Shown piece by piece: positions 44,492-53,942 of a stretch of DNA of 64,000 nucleotides. The translations under genes and the position numbers were made by a program. The notes beneath the pieces were generated by a model. That model saw only the letters and a list, made by a program, of their open reading frames with translations, did not search any database and had not been told where the DNA came from. Each line of letters begins with the position of its first letter. Position 1 is the first letter of the stretch. Source of the DNA: Thermus islandicus DSM 21543 (lineage in GTDB: Bacteria > Deinococcota > Deinococci > Deinococcales > Thermaceae); NCBI RefSeq assembly GCF_000421625.1, contig NZ_ATXJ01000001.1, positions 124,001-188,000 on the forward strand, in the 5' to 3' direction.

Positions 44492-44505
44492 AACCTCACG
44501 GGCCC

Positions 44506-44652
44506 CTAGTAGAGGTAGTAGCCGCCCGCGTAGTAGGAGACCTGCAAACCCTCGCCCCCGGGCCCGCCGTAGAGGAAGTAACCGCCCGCGTAGCGGGCCT
44601 CGGCCAGCCCAAGGAGGCCGAGCAGGAGGAGCGTAAGAAGGATCCGCCGCAT
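44506..44652 (-). CDS. 48-residue secreted Gly/Tyr-rich peptide
   Basis: ATG 44652 is preceded by a near-perfect AAGGAGGTGA ribosome site 6-15 nt upstream, which decides the start. The product has a signal peptide (MRRILLTLLLLGLLGLAEA) and a 29-residue mature peptide with two near-copies: YAGGYFLYGG and YYAGGYYLY, linked by PGGEGLQVS. The gene has its own terminator. No family is known to me. It could be a structural, adhesive or signal peptide; strong translation signals argue against a chance frame. Confidence 0.65.
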   Translation of the reverse strand: MRRILLTLLLLGLLGLAEARYAGGYFLYGGPGGEGLQVSYYAGGYYLY

Positions 44653-44705
44653 CTTCCTCACCTCCTTTCCCCCGGCTTCCTGCCGGGACACCCTCCTTTT
44701 ACGTA

Positions 44706-44805
44706 CCCCACCGCGGCTTTCGCCGCGGTGGGGGCCCCAAAAGGGCCTCCTTACAGCCTGAGTTTGGCCATCCCAGGTTGCGAAACCAGCGTGCGGACAC
44801 TTAGC
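44706..44805. repeat. dispersed intergenic repeat, copy B
   Basis: This copy has the full hairpin CCCCACCGCGGC-TTTC-GCCGCGGTGGGG (44706-44733). It continues with the same core as copy A at 15323-15408 (CCCCAAAAGGGCCTCC..., AGTTTGGCCATCCCA, GTTGCGAAACC, CTTAGC). It lies between the divergent peptide gene and CoA-transferase gene. No open frame or transposase is present. Confidence 0.75.
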
Positions 44806-44842
44806 CCAGCTCCCTTGAAGGAAAGGGGGTTAAGATGCCCTT

Positions 44843-46060
44843 GTGAAGCCCCTTTCTGGCATCAAGGTCCTGGACCTCTCTCGCGTTCTCGCCGGCCCCC
44901 TCTGCACCCTCATCCTGGCCGACCTGGGGGCCGAGGTGGTCAAGGTGGAGCCCCCTTGGGGGGACGAGACCCGGGGCTGGGGACCGCCCTTTTTGAAGGG
45001 GGAGAGCGCCTACTTTCTTTCGGTGAACCGGGGCAAGCGGAGCCTGGCCCTGGACCTGAAGCGTCCCGAAGGCCAGGAGGTGGTGCGGCGCCTCGCCCAA
45101 AGGGCCGATGTCCTGGTGGAGAACTTCAAGACGGGGGACCTTGAGCGCTACGGCCTGGACTATGAGCGCCTAAAGGGCCTGAACCCCCGACTGGTCTACC
45201 TCTCCCTCACCGGCTTCGGCCACACCGGGCCTCGGGCCAAGGAGCCGGGCTACGACGCGGCCCTCCAAGGCTATACCGGGATCATGTCGGTGACCGGGGA
45301 GCCCGAGGGCCCGCCCATGAAGGTGGGGGTGGCCTGGATTGACGTCATGACCGGAATGATGGGGGCGGTGGCGGTGCTCGCTGCCCTTCTGGAGCGGGAG
45401 AGGAGCGGAAAGGGCCAGCACATTGACCTCGCCCTCTTTGACGTGGGCCTCTTCGCCCTGGCGAACCTCGGGGAGAGCTACCTCCTCACGGGAACCCCCC
45501 CGAGGCGCCTCGGCAACGCCCACGCTCAGATCGTCCCCTACGGGGCCTTTCCCGCCGAGGACGGCTGGCTCGTCCTCGCCGTGGGGAACGACGAACAGTT
45601 CCGGAGGCTCTGCCAAGCGGTAGGGCTTCCCGAGCTCGCCCTGCGCTTTCCCAAAAACGCCCTTCGGGTGGCCCACCGCAAGGAGGTGGAAGGAGCCCTC
45701 TCCCAGGTCCTCCGCACCCAGCCCCGGGCCTTCTGGCTCAGGCTTCTCAAGGAAGCGGGTGTCCCCGCCGCGCCCGTGAACGACCTCAAAGAGACCTTCC
45801 AGGACCCTCAGGCGGAGGCCCGGGGGGCCGTCTGGACCCTCCCCCACCCCCTCCTGGGCACCCCCCCCACCCTGGCGAACCCCCTGCGCTTCCTCTCCCG
45901 CACCCCCGCAGGGCCAAGCCTCCCCCCGCCCCTCCTGGGAGAACACACGGAGGAGGTCCTCCTCGAGGCGGGCTTCTCCCCGGAGGAGGTCTCGGCCCTT
46001 GTGGAAAAGGGCGTGGTCCAGAAGGGAACCCTGGTAGAGGAGGGGGGAAAACTCCCGTGA
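44843..46060 (+). CDS. CaiB/BaiF family (class III) CoA-transferase
   Basis: This 405-residue enzyme moves CoA between carboxylic acids. It has LSGIKVLDLSRVLAGPLCTLILADLGAEVVKVE at the start, NRGKRSLALDLK, VENFKTGDLERYGLDYERL and EPGYDAALQGYTGIMSVTG, where the aspartate (about residue 138) is the catalytic nucleophile. The substrate is unknown. GTG 44843 sits 6 nt after TAAGAT (44831-44836), consistent with a leaderless mRNA. A lone gene with no obvious pathway partner next to it. Confidence 0.92.
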   Translation: MKPLSGIKVLDLSRVLAGPLCTLILADLGAEVVKVEPPWGDETRGWGPPFLKGESAYFLSVNRGKRSLALDLKRPEGQEVVRRLAQRADVLVENFKTGDLERYGLDYERLKGLNPRLVYLSLTGFGHTGPRAKEPGYDAALQGYTGIMSVTGEPEGPPMKVGVAWIDVMTGMMGAVAVLAALLERERSGKGQHIDLALFDVGLFALANLGESYLLTGTPPRRLGNAHAQIVPYGAFPAEDGWLVLAVGNDEQFRRLCQAVGLPELALRFPKNALRVAHRKEVEGALSQVLRTQPRAFWLRLLKEAGVPAAPVNDLKETFQDPQAEARGAVWTLPHPLLGTPPTLANPLRFLSRTPAGPSLPPPLLGEHTEEVLLEAGFSPEEVSALVEKGVVQKGTLVEEGGKLP

Positions 46061-46099
46061 GCGAGGCCCCTTTTCCACGGGAGCCCGCAGGGGCGGGCC

Positions 46100-46120
46100 T
46101 GTGGACAACCCTGTGGATAA
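46100..46120. promoter_or_regulatory. pair of DnaA-box-like sites
   Basis: TGTGGACAA (46100-46108) and TGTGGATAA (46112-46120) are direct repeats; the second is a perfect DnaA box (TTATCCACA on the other strand) and the first differs by one base. They lie 12 bp apart, just downstream of the SRP RNA gene. There is no AT-rich unwinding element or dnaA gene, so an origin is unlikely. Confidence 0.45.
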
Positions 46121-46124
46121 ACTG

Positions 46125-46222
46125 CCCCCGGCTTCCCAGCGGCGCCCGACCCGGAGCGCTTAGGGCTGCTTCCTTCCGGACCTGACCCGGTTCACGCCCG
46201 GACCGCCGCGCTGGACCGGGGG
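46125..46222 (-). ncRNA. ffs: signal recognition particle RNA (small bacterial type)
   Basis: About 98 nt on the minus strand contain the universal SRP core GGTCAGGTCCGGAAGGAAGC (GGAA tetraloop with the asymmetric loop that binds Ffh). The ends pair: CCCCCGG...CCAGCG...GCG at the 5' side with CGCCGCTGG...CCGGGGG at the 3' side. It targets membrane and secreted proteins with Ffh. TATACT (46235-46230) upstream on the minus strand is the likely -10. Confidence 0.93.
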
Positions 46223-46228
46223 CTCGGG

Positions 46229-46235
46229 TAGTATA
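46229..46235. promoter_or_regulatory. overlapping divergent -10 boxes for ffs and the ABC exporter
   Basis: TAGTAT (46229-46234, plus) ends 7 nt before the exporter ATPase ATG. TATACT (46235-46230, minus) is correctly placed about 8 nt before the SRP RNA 5' end. The two -10 boxes occupy the same seven bases, so the two transcripts should compete for RNA polymerase. Confidence 0.5.
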
Positions 46236-46241
46236 GCACCC

Positions 46242-47120
46242 ATGGAGGCCCTGAGGCTACAGGGGATCGGCAAGCGCTACGGGCGCAAGCCCGTCCTGGA
46301 GGGGGTGAGCCTTTCCGTGCGCCCGGGGGAGATCTACGCCCTGGCCGGCCCCAACGGATCGGGCAAGACCACCCTGATCCGCTTGGTCACGGGGCTGGCC
46401 TTTCCCACCGAGGGGCGGGCCTTCCTCCTGGGAGAGGACGTGCACAAGAGCCCCGGTGCCCGGCGCCATCTGGGGGCGGTGGTGGAGGCCCCCGCCGCCT
46501 TTTACCCCTACCTCACGGGGCGGGAAAACCTGCGCCTTTACGCTTCCCTCTCGGGGGTGAAGGAGGAGGCCCGCCTCACCGAGGTGCTGGCGCGGCTTAA
46601 GCTCCTCGCCGTGGCCGACCAGAAGGTGGGGCGCTACTCCCTGGGGCAGAGGCAGCGCCTGGGCCTCGCCGCCGCCATCCTGCACCGCCCCAAGGTTCTG
46701 GTCCTGGACGAACCCACCTCGGGTCTGGACCCCGAGGGGGTGGAGCTCGTGCACGGCCTCCTCCAGGAGCTTGCCCGGGAAGGGGTCGCCGTCCTCCTCT
46801 CCACCCACCACCTAAGGGAGGTCTCGGGGTACGCCCAAAAGGTGGGGATCCTCGGCGGGGGAAGGCTCCTGGACGAGGTAGACCTCCCAAGCCGGGAGGT
46901 CTACCGCCTCGAGGCCGAGCCCCTGGAGGGGGCCCTGGCCCTCCTCAGGAGCCTTCCCCGGGTGGCCTCGGCCCGGATCCAGGGCGGGGCCATCCTCTTT
47001 GAGGGGGAGCCGGAGGCCGCCCTCCAGGCCCTTTTGCGGGAGGGCTACCGGGTGAGGGCCCTTTTCCCCCAGCGCTTTGACCTCCAGGCCTACTACCAGG
47101 AAAGGGTGAGGCATGCCTAG
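46242..47120 (+). CDS. ABC-2 type transporter ATP-binding protein
   Basis: This 292-residue ATPase has Walker A GPNGSGKTT, signature YSLGQRQRLGLAAAIL, Walker B VLVLDEPTSGLDP and H-loop LLSTHHLREV. A C-terminal extension of about 80 residues (VDLPSREVYRLEAEPLEGALALL) is typical of drug, antibiotic or lipid exporters of the DrrA/CcmA group. Its stop overlaps the permease start by 8 bp. The substrate is unknown. Confidence 0.92.
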   Translation: MEALRLQGIGKRYGRKPVLEGVSLSVRPGEIYALAGPNGSGKTTLIRLVTGLAFPTEGRAFLLGEDVHKSPGARRHLGAVVEAPAAFYPYLTGRENLRLYASLSGVKEEARLTEVLARLKLLAVADQKVGRYSLGQRQRLGLAAAILHRPKVLVLDEPTSGLDPEGVELVHGLLQELAREGVAVLLSTHHLREVSGYAQKVGILGGGRLLDEVDLPSREVYRLEAEPLEGALALLRSLPRVASARIQGGAILFEGEPEAALQALLREGYRVRALFPQRFDLQAYYQERVRHA

Positions 47121-47883
47121 GCTCGTCCTCCTGGAGCTCTTCAAGCTCTTCCGGCTGCGCTCGGTGGGGCTCGGCCTCCTCGCCGCCTTCCTCCTTCCCT
47201 TCCTCTGGGCCTTGGCCCCGGGGCTCAAGGAGGTCTACGGCCTGGTCCTGGCCTCGGGCTGGCAGGTGGTGGCCTTGAGCCTCCTCGCCGGGATGGAGTT
47301 CCTCTTTCCCTTCCTGGTGGTCATGGCGGCGAGCGAGGCCCTGGGCAGCGAGGTGAGCCAGGGCACCCTAAAGGGCCTCCTCCTCCGCCCCCTTCCCCGG
47401 AGCGCCCTCCTCCTCGCCAAGCTTCTCGCCCTCCTCCTCTACCCCTTCGTCCTCCTGGGGGCAAGCTTCCTCGGGGGGGTGGTGGCGGGGCTGCCCCACG
47501 GCCTTGGCCCCTTCTTTGGCGGCACGGGCCTAGGGGAAGGGGGGTTCGCCGGCACGGGCCTCCTCACCCCAAAGGCGGCCCTCCTGGAGCTCCTCCGGGC
47601 CCATCTGCTGGCGGGGGCGGTGCTTTTGCCCCTCGCCTCCCTGGCCCTCCTCTACGGCACCCTCTTCCTCTCCACCACGGCAAGCGCCCTGGCGGCGGTG
47701 GCCACCCTCCTCCTCATGCGCCTTCTCGTGGCCTTCCCCGCCCTCGTCCCCTTCCTCCTCACCACCTACCTGGACCTCCACCTGAGGCCCCACGCGGCCG
47801 GGCTCGGCCTTCCCCTCCTCCTCATCTACACCGCGGGCTTCGCCCTCCTCGCCGCCCTGGTCTTTGAGCGCAGGGACCTTTAG
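47113..47883 (+). CDS. ABC-2 type transporter permease
   Basis: This 256-residue protein has six predicted membrane helices and the ABC-2 hallmark between helices 2 and 3: GSEVSQGTLKGLLLRPLPRSALLLAKLLALLL. It is the membrane half of the exporter encoded with the overlapping upstream ATPase. A cytoplasmic N-terminus precedes helix 1. There is no hint of the substrate. Confidence 0.88.
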   Translation: MPRLVLLELFKLFRLRSVGLGLLAAFLLPFLWALAPGLKEVYGLVLASGWQVVALSLLAGMEFLFPFLVVMAASEALGSEVSQGTLKGLLLRPLPRSALLLAKLLALLLYPFVLLGASFLGGVVAGLPHGLGPFFGGTGLGEGGFAGTGLLTPKAALLELLRAHLLAGAVLLPLASLALLYGTLFLSTTASALAAVATLLLMRLLVAFPALVPFLLTTYLDLHLRPHAAGLGLPLLLIYTAGFALLAALVFERRDL

Positions 47884-47912
47884 GCGGCGCTGGCTGGTAT
47901 CATAGGGCCAAG

Positions 47913-48902
47913 ATGGAAGAACCCAGGATCACGCCCCTGGCCCGAAGGCTTGCCGAGGAAAACGGCATTGACTGGCGGAGGCTTAAGGGCACGGGCCCGG
48001 ACGGCACCATCGTGGAGCGGGACATCCTGGCCTTCCTGGCCAAGGTGATGGCGGGGGAGGTGGACCTGCCCCCCGTGCCGGAGACCCCCCCGCCCCTCCC
48101 CCCCGAGGAGGAGCTCAAGCGGGCCCAGGAGGCCTTGGGCCGGGAGGGGGTGGACCTGGCCGACCTTATCCCCGAAGCCCCCAAGGCCCCCACCCTCCAG
48201 GTGGAGGAGGTGGCGGAGGAGGAGCTGGAGCTGGACTTCCTCGAGGTGGACCTCTCGGAGGAAGAGGAGGCCCTGCTCCTCCCCGAGGAGGAAGCCCCCG
48301 AACCCCTGGAGGCCTGGGAGGAGGACCTCCTGAAGGCCGAAGCCCCAGCCGAGGAGGCCCCTGAACCCCTGGAGGCCTGGGAGGAGGAAGCCCCCCTCGC
48401 CAAAGAAGAGGGGCCGCCCGCCGCCTTTCAGCAGGAGGCCAACCTGGGCCTCCTGCCAGGGACGGCCCCCGCGCCCGCCCTAAGGGTTCTCGTCCTCCGC
48501 AAGCGGGTGGATCTGGCCGGTCTGGAGGCGGCCCTCGCCGCCTTCCAGGAGGCCTATGGGGTGGCCAAGACCCCCCTCCCCTTCCTCCTGCGGGCGGCGG
48601 AAAAGGCCCTTGGGGAGCTGGCGCTCCCCTACCCCGCCCTGTTGGGCCGGAGGGAAGGGGAAGGGGTGCGGGGCCTAAAGCCCGCCAGGGGCTTCCTCGC
48701 CCTCTTCCGGGAGGAGGACGGGGAGGAGGGGGAGGGCCTCCTCTGCTTCTACGGGGAGGAAGAGGTCCACACCGGCCGCCCGAGCCTCTTCCTCTCCCCG
48801 GAGGGGGTGCTCGCCGCCTCGGGCCTCGAGGCCTCCCTGGCCCGGAAACTCCTGGACCGGGTCGCCCTCTACCTGGAGCGCCCCGTCCTCCTGCTGGCTT
48901 AA
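47913..48902 (+). CDS. E3-binding-domain protein with divergent E2-like C-terminus, no lipoyl domain
   Basis: This 329-residue protein starts with a peripheral-subunit-binding domain (RITPLARRLAEENGIDWRRLKGTGPDGTIVERDILAFL), normally found in the E2 cores of 2-oxoacid dehydrogenases, where it docks E1 or E3. A Glu/Pro/Leu-rich linker (residues about 55-190) contains two copies of EEAPEPLEAWEE. Residues about 195-329 resemble a reduced acyltransferase fold (LRVLVLRKRVDLAGLEAALAAFQ) but the HxxxD catalytic motif is absent. No dehydrogenase genes are adjacent. A TATCAT lies 9 nt before the ATG. Confidence 0.75.
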   Translation: MEEPRITPLARRLAEENGIDWRRLKGTGPDGTIVERDILAFLAKVMAGEVDLPPVPETPPPLPPEEELKRAQEALGREGVDLADLIPEAPKAPTLQVEEVAEEELELDFLEVDLSEEEEALLLPEEEAPEPLEAWEEDLLKAEAPAEEAPEPLEAWEEEAPLAKEEGPPAAFQQEANLGLLPGTAPAPALRVLVLRKRVDLAGLEAALAAFQEAYGVAKTPLPFLLRAAEKALGELALPYPALLGRREGEGVRGLKPARGFLALFREEDGEEGEGLLCFYGEEEVHTGRPSLFLSPEGVLAASGLEASLARKLLDRVALYLERPVLLLA

Positions 48903-48903
48903 A

Positions 48904-50904
48904 TCAGCGCCTCCGCCGCTTCCTCCGGCTTCCGGGAATGGGCTCGGGGGGTTTTAGCCCCTGGAGGCGGGCCTCGAGGGCCCGGATCTCGTCCCTAAGC
49001 CTCGCGGCCCTTTCAAAATCCAAGGCCTCCGCCGCCTGCCACATGGCGAGCTCCAGCTCCGCGAGGCGCGCTTTCAGGTCCTCCCCGGAGAGGTCGGCCT
49101 CGAGGGGGGCCTCCCCGTACCCCTCGGGCCGGATCACCGCCCGCACCTCCTTCCGCACCGTCTTGGGGGTGATGCCGTGCTCCTGGTTATAGGCCTCCTG
49201 GATCGCCCGCCTCCGGTTCGTCTCCTCTATGGCCTTCCGCATGGCCTCGGACACCTGGTCGGCGTAGAGCCAGACCTCCCCCCGGGCGTTCCGCGCCGCC
49301 CGGCCGATGGTCTGGATGAGGCTCCGTTCGCTCCTCAAAAACCCCTCCTTGTCCGCGTCCAGGATGGCCACCAGGCTCACCTCGGGAAGGTCCAGGCCCT
49401 CCCTGAGGAGGTTGATCCCCACCAGGCAGTCGTAGTGGCCCAAGCGGAGGTCCCTCACCAGGGCCTGGCGCTCAAAGGCGTCCAGCTCGTGGTGGAGGTA
49501 GCGCGCCCGTATCCCGTGCTCCACCAGGAAGCTCGTGAGCTCCTCGGCCATGCGCACGGTGAGCACGGTGACCAGGGTGCGCTCGCCCCGGCTGGCTCTC
49601 TCCCTTATCCCCTCCATGAGGTCCAGGATCTGGTTCTCCGTGGGCTTGACCCGCACCAGGGGGTCCAAAAGCCCCGTGGGCCGGATGATCTGCTCCACCA
49701 CGCGGCCCGAATGTTCCAGCTCAAAGGGCCCCGGGGTGGCGGAGACGAAGACCACCTGGCTCACCCGCTCCAGAAACTCCTCAAAGCGAAGGGGGCGGTT
49801 GTCCAGGGCCGAAGGCAGGCGGAAGCCGTAGTCCACCAGGGTCTTCTTCCTCACGTAGTCCCCCCGGTACATCCCCTGAAGCTGGGGCACGGTCACGTGA
49901 GACTCGTCCAGGAAGACCAGGAAGTCCTCGGGGAAGTAGTCCAGAAGGGTGTAGGGGGGCTCCCCGGGGGCCTTCCCCGTGAAGTAGCGGGCGTAGTTCT
50001 CCACCCCCGGGCAGGTGCCCATGACCCGGAGCATCTCCAGGTCGTAGAGGGTGCGCTCCTTGAGGCGCGCCGCATAGAGGACCTCCCCCCGCTCCTCAAA
50101 GTAGCGGACCCTCTCCCAGAGCTCCTTCTCTATCTCCTTCAGGATCTCCTCTAGCCCCTCCGGGCTTAGGTAGTGGGTGGCGGGGAAGAGGACGAAGCCG
50201 GGAAGCTCGCGAAGCCTTTCCCCCGTGATGGGGTGGACCTGGAGGATGCGCTCCACCTCGTCCCCAAAGAGCTCCACCCGGAGGGGCTCCGTCTCGTAGG
50301 CGGGGAAGATCTCCAGCACCTCCCCCCTGGCCCGGAAGCGCCCCGGGGCGAGGTCTATCTCGTTCCGCTCGTAGCCGAGCTCAAGAAGCCGCCCCAGAAG
50401 GGCCTCCCGGGGGTAGGGCTTCCCCCTTTCCACCACCAGGTTCCTCGCCCGATACTCCCTCGGGTCCCCAAGGCCGTAGATGGCCGAGACCGAGGCCACC
50501 ACGATCACGTCCCGCCGGGTGAGGAGGCTTCGGGTGGTGGAGTGCCTTAGGCGCTCAATCTCCGGGTTGATGCTGGCGTCCTTCTCTATGTAGAGGTCCT
50601 TCCCCGGCACGTAGGCCTCGGGCTGGTAGTAGTCGTAGTAGCTGATGAAGTACTCCACGGCGTTCTCCGGAAAGAGCTCCCGAAACTCCGCCGCAAGCTG
50701 GGCCGCCAGGATCTTGTTGGGGGCGAGGACCAAGGCGGGCCGCCCCAGGGCCTCTATGACCCGGGCCACCGTCACCGTCTTCCCCGTGCCCGTGGCCCCA
50801 AGGAGGGTCACGTAGCGCTCCCCCGCCTTCAGGGCCTCCACCAGCTCGGCGATGGCCCTCGGCTGGTCCCCCTTGGGCGCTGGCCCCCGGTAGCGGAAGC
50901 TCAT
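48904..50904 (-). CDS. uvrB: excinuclease ABC subunit B
   Basis: This 666-residue helicase-like protein of nucleotide excision repair receives damaged DNA from UvrA and recruits UvrC. It has Walker A GATGTGKT, the beta-hairpin region [15 protein letters not shown], Walker [18 protein letters not shown], and motifs V-VI ([23 protein letters not shown]). The C-terminal UVR coiled coil is [36 protein letters not shown] (50917-50912) ends 7 nt before the ATG, though AAAGG also precedes it. It is immediately downstream of slpA, as in other Thermus. Confidence 0.98.
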   Translation of the reverse strand: MSFRYRGPAPKGDQPRAIAELVEALKAGERYVTLLGATGTGKTVTVARVIEALGRPALVLAPNKILAAQLAAEFRELFPENAVEYFISYYDYYQPEAYVPGKDLYIEKDASINPEIERLRHSTTRSLLTRRDVIVVASVSAIYGLGDPREYRARNLVVERGKPYPREALLGRLLELGYERNEIDLAPGRFRARGEVLEIFPAYETEPLRVELFGDEVERILQVHPITGERLRELPGFVLFPATHYLSPEGLEEILKEIEKELWERVRYFEERGEVLYAARLKERTLYDLEMLRVMGTCPGVENYARYFTGKAPGEPPYTLLDYFPEDFLVFLDESHVTVPQLQGMYRGDYVRKKTLVDYGFRLPSALDNRPLRFEEFLERVSQVVFVSATPGPFELEHSGRVVEQIIRPTGLLDPLVRVKPTENQILDLMEGIRERASRGERTLVTVLTVRMAEELTSFLVEHGIRARYLHHELDAFERQALVRDLRLGHYDCLVGINLLREGLDLPEVSLVAILDADKEGFLRSERSLIQTIGRAARNARGEVWLYADQVSEAMRKAIEETNRRRAIQEAYNQEHGITPKTVRKEVRAVIRPEGYGEAPLEADLSGEDLKARLAELELAMWQAAEALDFERAARLRDEIRALEARLQGLKPPEPIPGSRRKRRRR

Positions 50905-50946
50905 CCTTTAGAGTATAGGGCCCCCGCCCGGCCTTGACTGGGGTGG

Positions 50947-50978
50947 AAAAAGCCCCCCGCCCCTTTGGGGCGGGGGGC
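50947..50978 (-). terminator. rho-independent terminator of slpA
   Basis: On the minus strand a perfect 12-bp stem (GCCCCCCGCCCC / GGGGCGGGGGGC) with an AAA loop is followed by TTTTT. It starts 13 nt after the slpA stop and separates slpA from uvrB. Confidence 0.9.
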
Positions 50979-50991
50979 AGGGCGAGAGCGC

Positions 50992-53811
50992 CTAGAACTT
51001 GACGGTGTAGCTGATCTTGAAGCCCCGGCCGTAGGAGGTGTTCGCAGGCGTGCGGGCGAGGTCCGTGAGCACGAACTCCCCGTAGGCCACGCTGAGGTTG
51101 TAGTAGTCCGCCTGCAGGTAGAAGCCCTCCACCAGGCCGGACTGGGTGCCCGGGGTAGCCGCCCAAGGCCCCAAGATGGGGTCGGGGGAGCGGTAGACCC
51201 GGTCACGGGCAAAGTTGAAGGCCTGGTTGCCCGAGCCCACCGTGGGCAGCCCACCAACCACCAGCTTATCCCCCTCGTAGTGGGCGTAGGCCGCGCTCAC
51301 GTTCACCTTGGGGGCCAGGAAGTCGCTGATCTTGATGCCAAATCGGTAGTAGAGCTCGTAGGTGGTGGTGGGGGTGTTAACCCCGCCGCCCGCAGTGGAG
51401 TTCCCTACGTAGTCCGTCTTCCGGTAAGAAACAGCACTGTCCAGGCTGAGGCCGAAGAGGATGGGATCGGTGGAAACCTGCACCCCGGCCTTCAGGGTGG
51501 TGTAATCGCCGGTTGGTGCCGCGGGACCCGTGAAGCTGTGGTAGCGGAAGCCCGGGGAGAGGCTCAGAAGGGCCAGCTTGAAGGGCTTGGCCAGGTTGGC
51601 GTAGACCTGGATGTCGGTGTAGCCGGGGATGTAGAAGCTGACGTACTGGGCGGTGAGGTTGAGGGTGGGAACCAGGGCGTCCTGGGCCGCGCCGTCATGG
51701 GCCACCCGAACGCCGAAGCTAGAGGAGTAGTTCTGGTTCTCGTGGTTCTCGTCGACGGGCAGGTAGTAGTAGACGTTGTTGTAGCTGCCGCCCGCGTTGG
51801 CCGGGTTGCTGAGGTCAAAGTACCCGTTGCCGTTATTGTAGTAGCGGTTGTAGAAGCCGGTGAGGCTGAAGCCCCGGAAGGAGCCCAGGGTGAGGGCGGC
51901 GCCCAGAGCGCTTTCGTAAGTACCAGGTCCCCCACCGTACGTGGTCTCGCTTTCCGCGTAGCCCTTGAGGGAGAGGGGCCCAAAGCCGACGCTGGCGGAG
52001 ATGCCCAGGCCGCGGGTGTCGGCGCCGTAAGGGGCGCCCGCCTTCAGCAAACCATAGTAGTTAGTGTCCTCGTTTTCCGACATGCCTGCCTGGCCGTCGG
52101 CGTACTGCGGGTCCACGGCGTGGTAGTTGGCGGAGAGGGAGACGGGACCCAGCTTGGTTTCGCCCTGAACGTAATAAGCCCAGTCCGAAAGGGCATTATT
52201 GAAGCAGTTGGCCACCGGGCTTCCAGGAGTCTGGGAACAAACCCAGAGGGCCGAGAGGCTCAAGGGACCAAGCTCAAGCCCGCCGTCCACTCCGATGGCG
52301 GACCTGTTGCCCAGGTTGGTGGCGTAGTTCAGGGCCAGGTTAAGGGCGGAGAAGGGCTTGAAGGCAGTACGGATACCGAAGTAGTTCCCGTTAAGCGCCG
52401 GGCTACCATCCGCACCCGCCGCAGCCACCCCGGCCACCACGGTCACATTGGGGGAGAGGGGGAACTTGGTGGCGGAGAAGGTGGCCACCATACCCTGGCG
52501 GGGGTTGGCCGGCTCGGGGTCGTTGTCGTTGGCAAAGAGGTAGTCGTTGAATTTGAAGGCGCTGTTGCTCCGGCTGTAGGCCACGCTGAAGGGCTGGCCG
52601 TCCACCGAGCCCTTGACGCTGGCGGCATCGAAGTAGATGGGGGGCACGTTGCTCAAAGCACCGGTGAACGCATCCACGTTGAGGGTAGCGCTGGCCTCGC
52701 TCACCGCCACCCCTTGGGCCGCCGGGGCGTTGTTCTTCACCCCGAAGGTGAGGGAGGCACCACCATAAGAAAGGTTCCGTCCAGCGATGATGTCTGCCTT
52801 CTGAACGGGCGAGGAGGCGTTACCAAAGGCCCCTGTGGAGAAAGCGTTGCCCGGGAAAAGGCGGTCAACGTCAAAGGCGAGGCCCGTAGAAGTGGTGGTG
52901 CCGTAGGTGACGGAGAGGGAGCCCTTGATGGAGTACTGCACCTTGGAGAGGTCGGCCACCTGGGACTCCAGCTTGGAGACCTTCTCGGAGAGGGAGACGA
53001 GGTCGGAGCGGAGGGCGGCGGCGAACTCCTGGACGGCGGCCACGTCCTCCTTGGTGGCGAACTCCCCAAAGTTCACCCCCTGGAGGTCGGCGAGGCCCTT
53101 CTCCAGGGCGGTCACCCGGTCCTGGAGGGAGAGGACGTCCTGGTTGAGGAGGACGGCGAGCTCGTTCAGGGCCTGGATGGCCTGGGCGTTGGCCTCCACC
53201 TGGGTGGAGAGGGCGGCCACGTCCCCCTTCACCCCCTGCACGTCCTCGGAGAGGGCCTGGAGCTGCTCGGCGAGCTGCTGGGCCTGGGCCAGGGCGGTGT
53301 CCGCGGCGATGGAGGCGGCCTCCACCCGGTCCATGAGGTCCTGGAGGGCGGCCTGGTCCATGCCGGGCTCGGCCGGCTTGGCCTTCAGCTCCTCAATCAG
53401 GCTCTCCAGGCGGGCGATGTCCTCCTTGGTGGCGGCGCTGTCCTCCAGGGCGGAGACCCTAACCCCCAAGGCGGCGAGCTCGGCCGCAAGCTCCTGCACG
53501 GCGTTCTTCAGGGCCTCGAGGTCCTCGGGGGAGAGGGCCTGCATAGTGGGGGAGGTGCCCTTGGCCTTCAGCTCCTCCTCAATCTGCTGCAGGAGGCGGT
53601 AGATGATGAGGGCCGCCTGGTAGCGGGTGAGGTTCTCGTTGCCCCGGAAGGTGCCGTCCGGGAAGCCGAGGAGGAGCCCCTTGGCCGCCAGGGCCTCCAC
53701 GGCCTCCTTGGCCCAGTGCCCGGCGGGCACGTCGGAGAACTGGGCTAGACCGAACCCCAAGGAGAGGACGGTCAAAAGCCCGGCCAGTAGCACGACAAGC
53801 CTTTTCTTCAT
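50992..53811 (-). CDS. slpA: S-layer / outer-envelope protein SlpA
   Basis: This 939-residue protein is the main surface-layer protein of Thermus. It has a signal peptide ([24 protein letters not shown]). One SLH domain (residues about 25-77: [26 protein letters not shown], then [15 protein letters not shown]) binds pyruvylated cell-wall polymer. A long coiled coil (about 80-300) follows with repeated Leu/Ala/Gln heptads. The final 620 residues are Gly/Tyr/Asn-rich strands ending in KISYTVKF, as in an outer-membrane beta-barrel ending in Phe. A close relative is the SlpA of T. thermophilus. Confidence 0.95.
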   Translation of the reverse strand: MKKRLVVLLAGLLTVLSLGFGLAQFSDVPAGHWAKEAVEALAAKGLLLGFPDGTFRGNENLTRYQAALIIYRLLQQIEEELKAKGTSPTMQALSPEDLEALKNAVQELAAELAALGVRVSALEDSAATKEDIARLESLIEELKAKPAEPGMDQAALQDLMDRVEAASIAADTALAQAQQLAEQLQALSEDVQGVKGDVAALSTQVEANAQAIQALNELAVLLNQDVLSLQDRVTALEKGLADLQGVNFGEFATKEDVAAVQEFAAALRSDLVSLSEKVSKLESQVADLSKVQYSIKGSLSVTYGTTTSTGLAFDVDRLFPGNAFSTGAFGNASSPVQKADIIAGRNLSYGGASLTFGVKNNAPAAQGVAVSEASATLNVDAFTGALSNVPPIYFDAASVKGSVDGQPFSVAYSRSNSAFKFNDYLFANDNDPEPANPRQGMVATFSATKFPLSPNVTVVAGVAAAGADGSPALNGNYFGIRTAFKPFSALNLALNYATNLGNRSAIGVDGGLELGPLSLSALWVCSQTPGSPVANCFNNALSDWAYYVQGETKLGPVSLSANYHAVDPQYADGQAGMSENEDTNYYGLLKAGAPYGADTRGLGISASVGFGPLSLKGYAESETTYGGGPGTYESALGAALTLGSFRGFSLTGFYNRYYNNGNGYFDLSNPANAGGSYNNVYYYLPVDENHENQNYSSSFGVRVAHDGAAQDALVPTLNLTAQYVSFYIPGYTDIQVYANLAKPFKLALLSLSPGFRYHSFTGPAAPTGDYTTLKAGVQVSTDPILFGLSLDSAVSYRKTDYVGNSTAGGGVNTPTTTYELYYRFGIKISDFLAPKVNVSAAYAHYEGDKLVVGGLPTVGSGNQAFNFARDRVYRSPDPILGPWAATPGTQSGLVEGFYLQADYYNLSVAYGEFVLTDLARTPANTSYGRGFKISYTVKF

Positions 53812-53821
53812 AGCTCCCTAC

Positions 53822-53836
53822 ACCTCCTTTGGAGGT
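53822..53836 (-). promoter_or_regulatory. hairpin sequestering the slpA ribosome-binding site
   Basis: On the minus strand ACCTCC-AAA-GGAGGT forms a 6-bp stem with a 3-nt loop whose 3' arm is the Shine-Dalgarno sequence, 10-15 nt before the slpA ATG. Folding would hide the ribosome site. The rest of the about 125-nt leader (53812-53936) has no open frame. Confidence 0.5.
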
Positions 53837-53942
53837 CTGGGGCTTGGGCGGACGAGTTTCCGCGTTTCCTCTCCGCTTTCTGCCCCGGGTGCAAGGCCAG
53901 CGGGCCACCTACGGCCCTCACTTTGACCTTGCGCCCGCAGGT

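Noticed and set aside
46100-46120. Replication origin from the DnaA boxes
   Set aside because: Only two boxes, no AT-rich unwinding region and no dnaA/dnaN nearby.
50965-53748. 927-residue open frame on the plus strand opposite slpA
   Set aside because: It mirrors slpA codon positions; such long antisense frames are expected at this GC content, and the slpA product has a signal peptide, SLH domain, promoter and terminator.
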